NCBI GenBank assembly: GCA_043789035.1
Contig: JAYWIG010000299.1
Coordinates: 1-7,771, forward strand
Source of the DNA: JAYWIG01 sp043789035
GTDB lineage: Bacteria > Pseudomonadota > Gammaproteobacteria > Burkholderiales > Burkholderiaceae_E
Direction of reading: 5' to 3'
Length of the DNA stretch: 7,771 bases
Positions 7,272 through 7,771 of the stretch are shown piece after piece; the stretch's first letter is position 1; each line of letters starts with the position of its first letter. Under the pieces are notes generated by a model, which worked only from the letters and a program-made list of their open reading frames with translations, was not told where the DNA came from and did not search any database. Position numbers and translations under genes: made by a program.

Positions 7272-7771
7272 TCAAAAATGTATGACCTTCATTAAACCGA
7301 TGCGCGGTTTGCCTTGTAAGTTTGCACCAGCTTCAATGTATAACGATTTACTAATGACTCTCAAAAAAGGCGTTACCTCGGGTTTTTCGTACATCCCGGG
7401 CATGTGCTTAGCTTCAACCACAAGCCATGGCTGCCATTCATCATATTCAGCTTCGAAAAAACTAAAACCAAGTTGCATTTTGTAGGTGTCGTACTGCGGC
7501 GAACTCTTCGTTCGCAGTGTACTGGCATACACCAAAGCATAAAGTCGGGTAGTTTCCCAATCAAACTGAATACTGGGCATGTAGCCAAATCGGGTGCCAT
7601 TAAAGTTCAAGGCGTCACGCACGTTTCCAGCGTCAACTCCGAACCACAAGTTTGCTTGCGATGCTTCGTTATTCCAGCGCCCCAGCAGGCGAGTATAAGA
7701 TGCTCCCACATGCTCTACTCGCATACCAGGTGTTTTGCCATCGCCTTTCCACAGGTGATAACTAACGCCAA
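7272..7771 (-). CDS. Outer-membrane beta-barrel protein (C-terminal part), function unknown, cut by right edge
   Basis: The last ~165 residues of a longer protein. The frame stays open to the window end, so the Met at 7724 is probably internal and the true start lies outside. The visible part is built of alternating polar/hydrophobic strands rich in aromatics (QANLWFGVDAG, TRLYALVYAST, YKMQLGFSFFEAEY, QPWLVVEAKH, SLYIEAGANLQ), separated by short polar turns. It ends RIGLMKVIHF with a terminal Phe, the hallmark of a BAM-inserted outer-membrane barrel. There are no cysteines or known metal motifs in the visible part. I do not recognise the family. Its stop lies 10 bp before the MerP-like start on the same strand, so it is the upstream member of the metal-handling cluster. 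A role as a dedicated outer-membrane pore or accessory for that system is inferred from position only. Confidence 0.75.
   Translation of the reverse strand, partial: GVSYHLWKGDGKTPGMRVEHVGASYTRLLGRWNNEASQANLWFGVDAGNVRDALNFNGTRFGYMPSIQFDWETTRLYALVYASTLRTKSSPQYDTYKMQLGFSFFEAEYDEWQPWLVVEAKHMPGMYEKPEVTPFLRVISKSLYIEAGANLQGKPRIGLMKVIHF

Overview
The window looks like an ordinary proteobacterial chromosome segment. I infer a Gram-negative host with an outer membrane from an RND efflux pump, lipoproteins, a Tat-type signal and an outer-membrane beta-barrel. Base composition is close to balanced by eye (not computed). The protein flavour suggests a beta- or gammaproteobacterium, possibly Burkholderiales with moderate GC, but this is a weak guess. 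Six protein genes fill almost all of the sequence. There is no gene-free stretch over 300 bases; the longest is the 127-bp divergent spacer at 3852-3978. I see no tRNA, rRNA, CRISPR array, insertion sequence or large repeat.

Layout. (1) 1-2705, plus strand: the C-terminal ~900 residues of an MdtB/MdtC-type RND multidrug efflux subunit, cut by the left edge, with a weak hairpin/T-tract terminator after it. (2) 2727-3851, minus strand: an NHL-repeat beta-propeller, probably a lipoprotein, convergent with the pump gene. Its best start is a TTG behind a good GGAGG site. (3) 3979-4863, plus strand: a PhnD-family periplasmic binding protein, divergent from the NHL gene. It most resembles the subfamily annotated as putative selenate ABC transporter binding protein; no permease or ATPase gene is beside it. 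(4) 4872-6512, minus strand: a PhoD-family metallophosphatase with a combined Tat/lipoprotein-like N-terminus, convergent with gene 3. (5) 6561-7771, minus strand: a tight cluster, read from the right edge, of an outer-membrane beta-barrel protein (cut by the edge), a small secreted CxxC heavy-metal-binding protein (MerP-like) and a three-helix cysteine-pair membrane protein (MerT-like). The last two overlap by 4 bp (GTGA). phoD lies 48 bp downstream on the same strand and could be read through.

Function. The most coherent unit is the right-hand cluster: barrel, soluble periplasmic metal chaperone and inner-membrane metal carrier would make a route for a soft metal across both membranes. No mercuric reductase or MerR-type regulator is visible, so it is not a standard mer operon within this window. 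PhoD and the PhnD-type binding protein could both serve nutrient scavenging, but the binding protein's subfamily makes its ligand uncertain. The RND pump and the NHL protein look unrelated to their neighbours.
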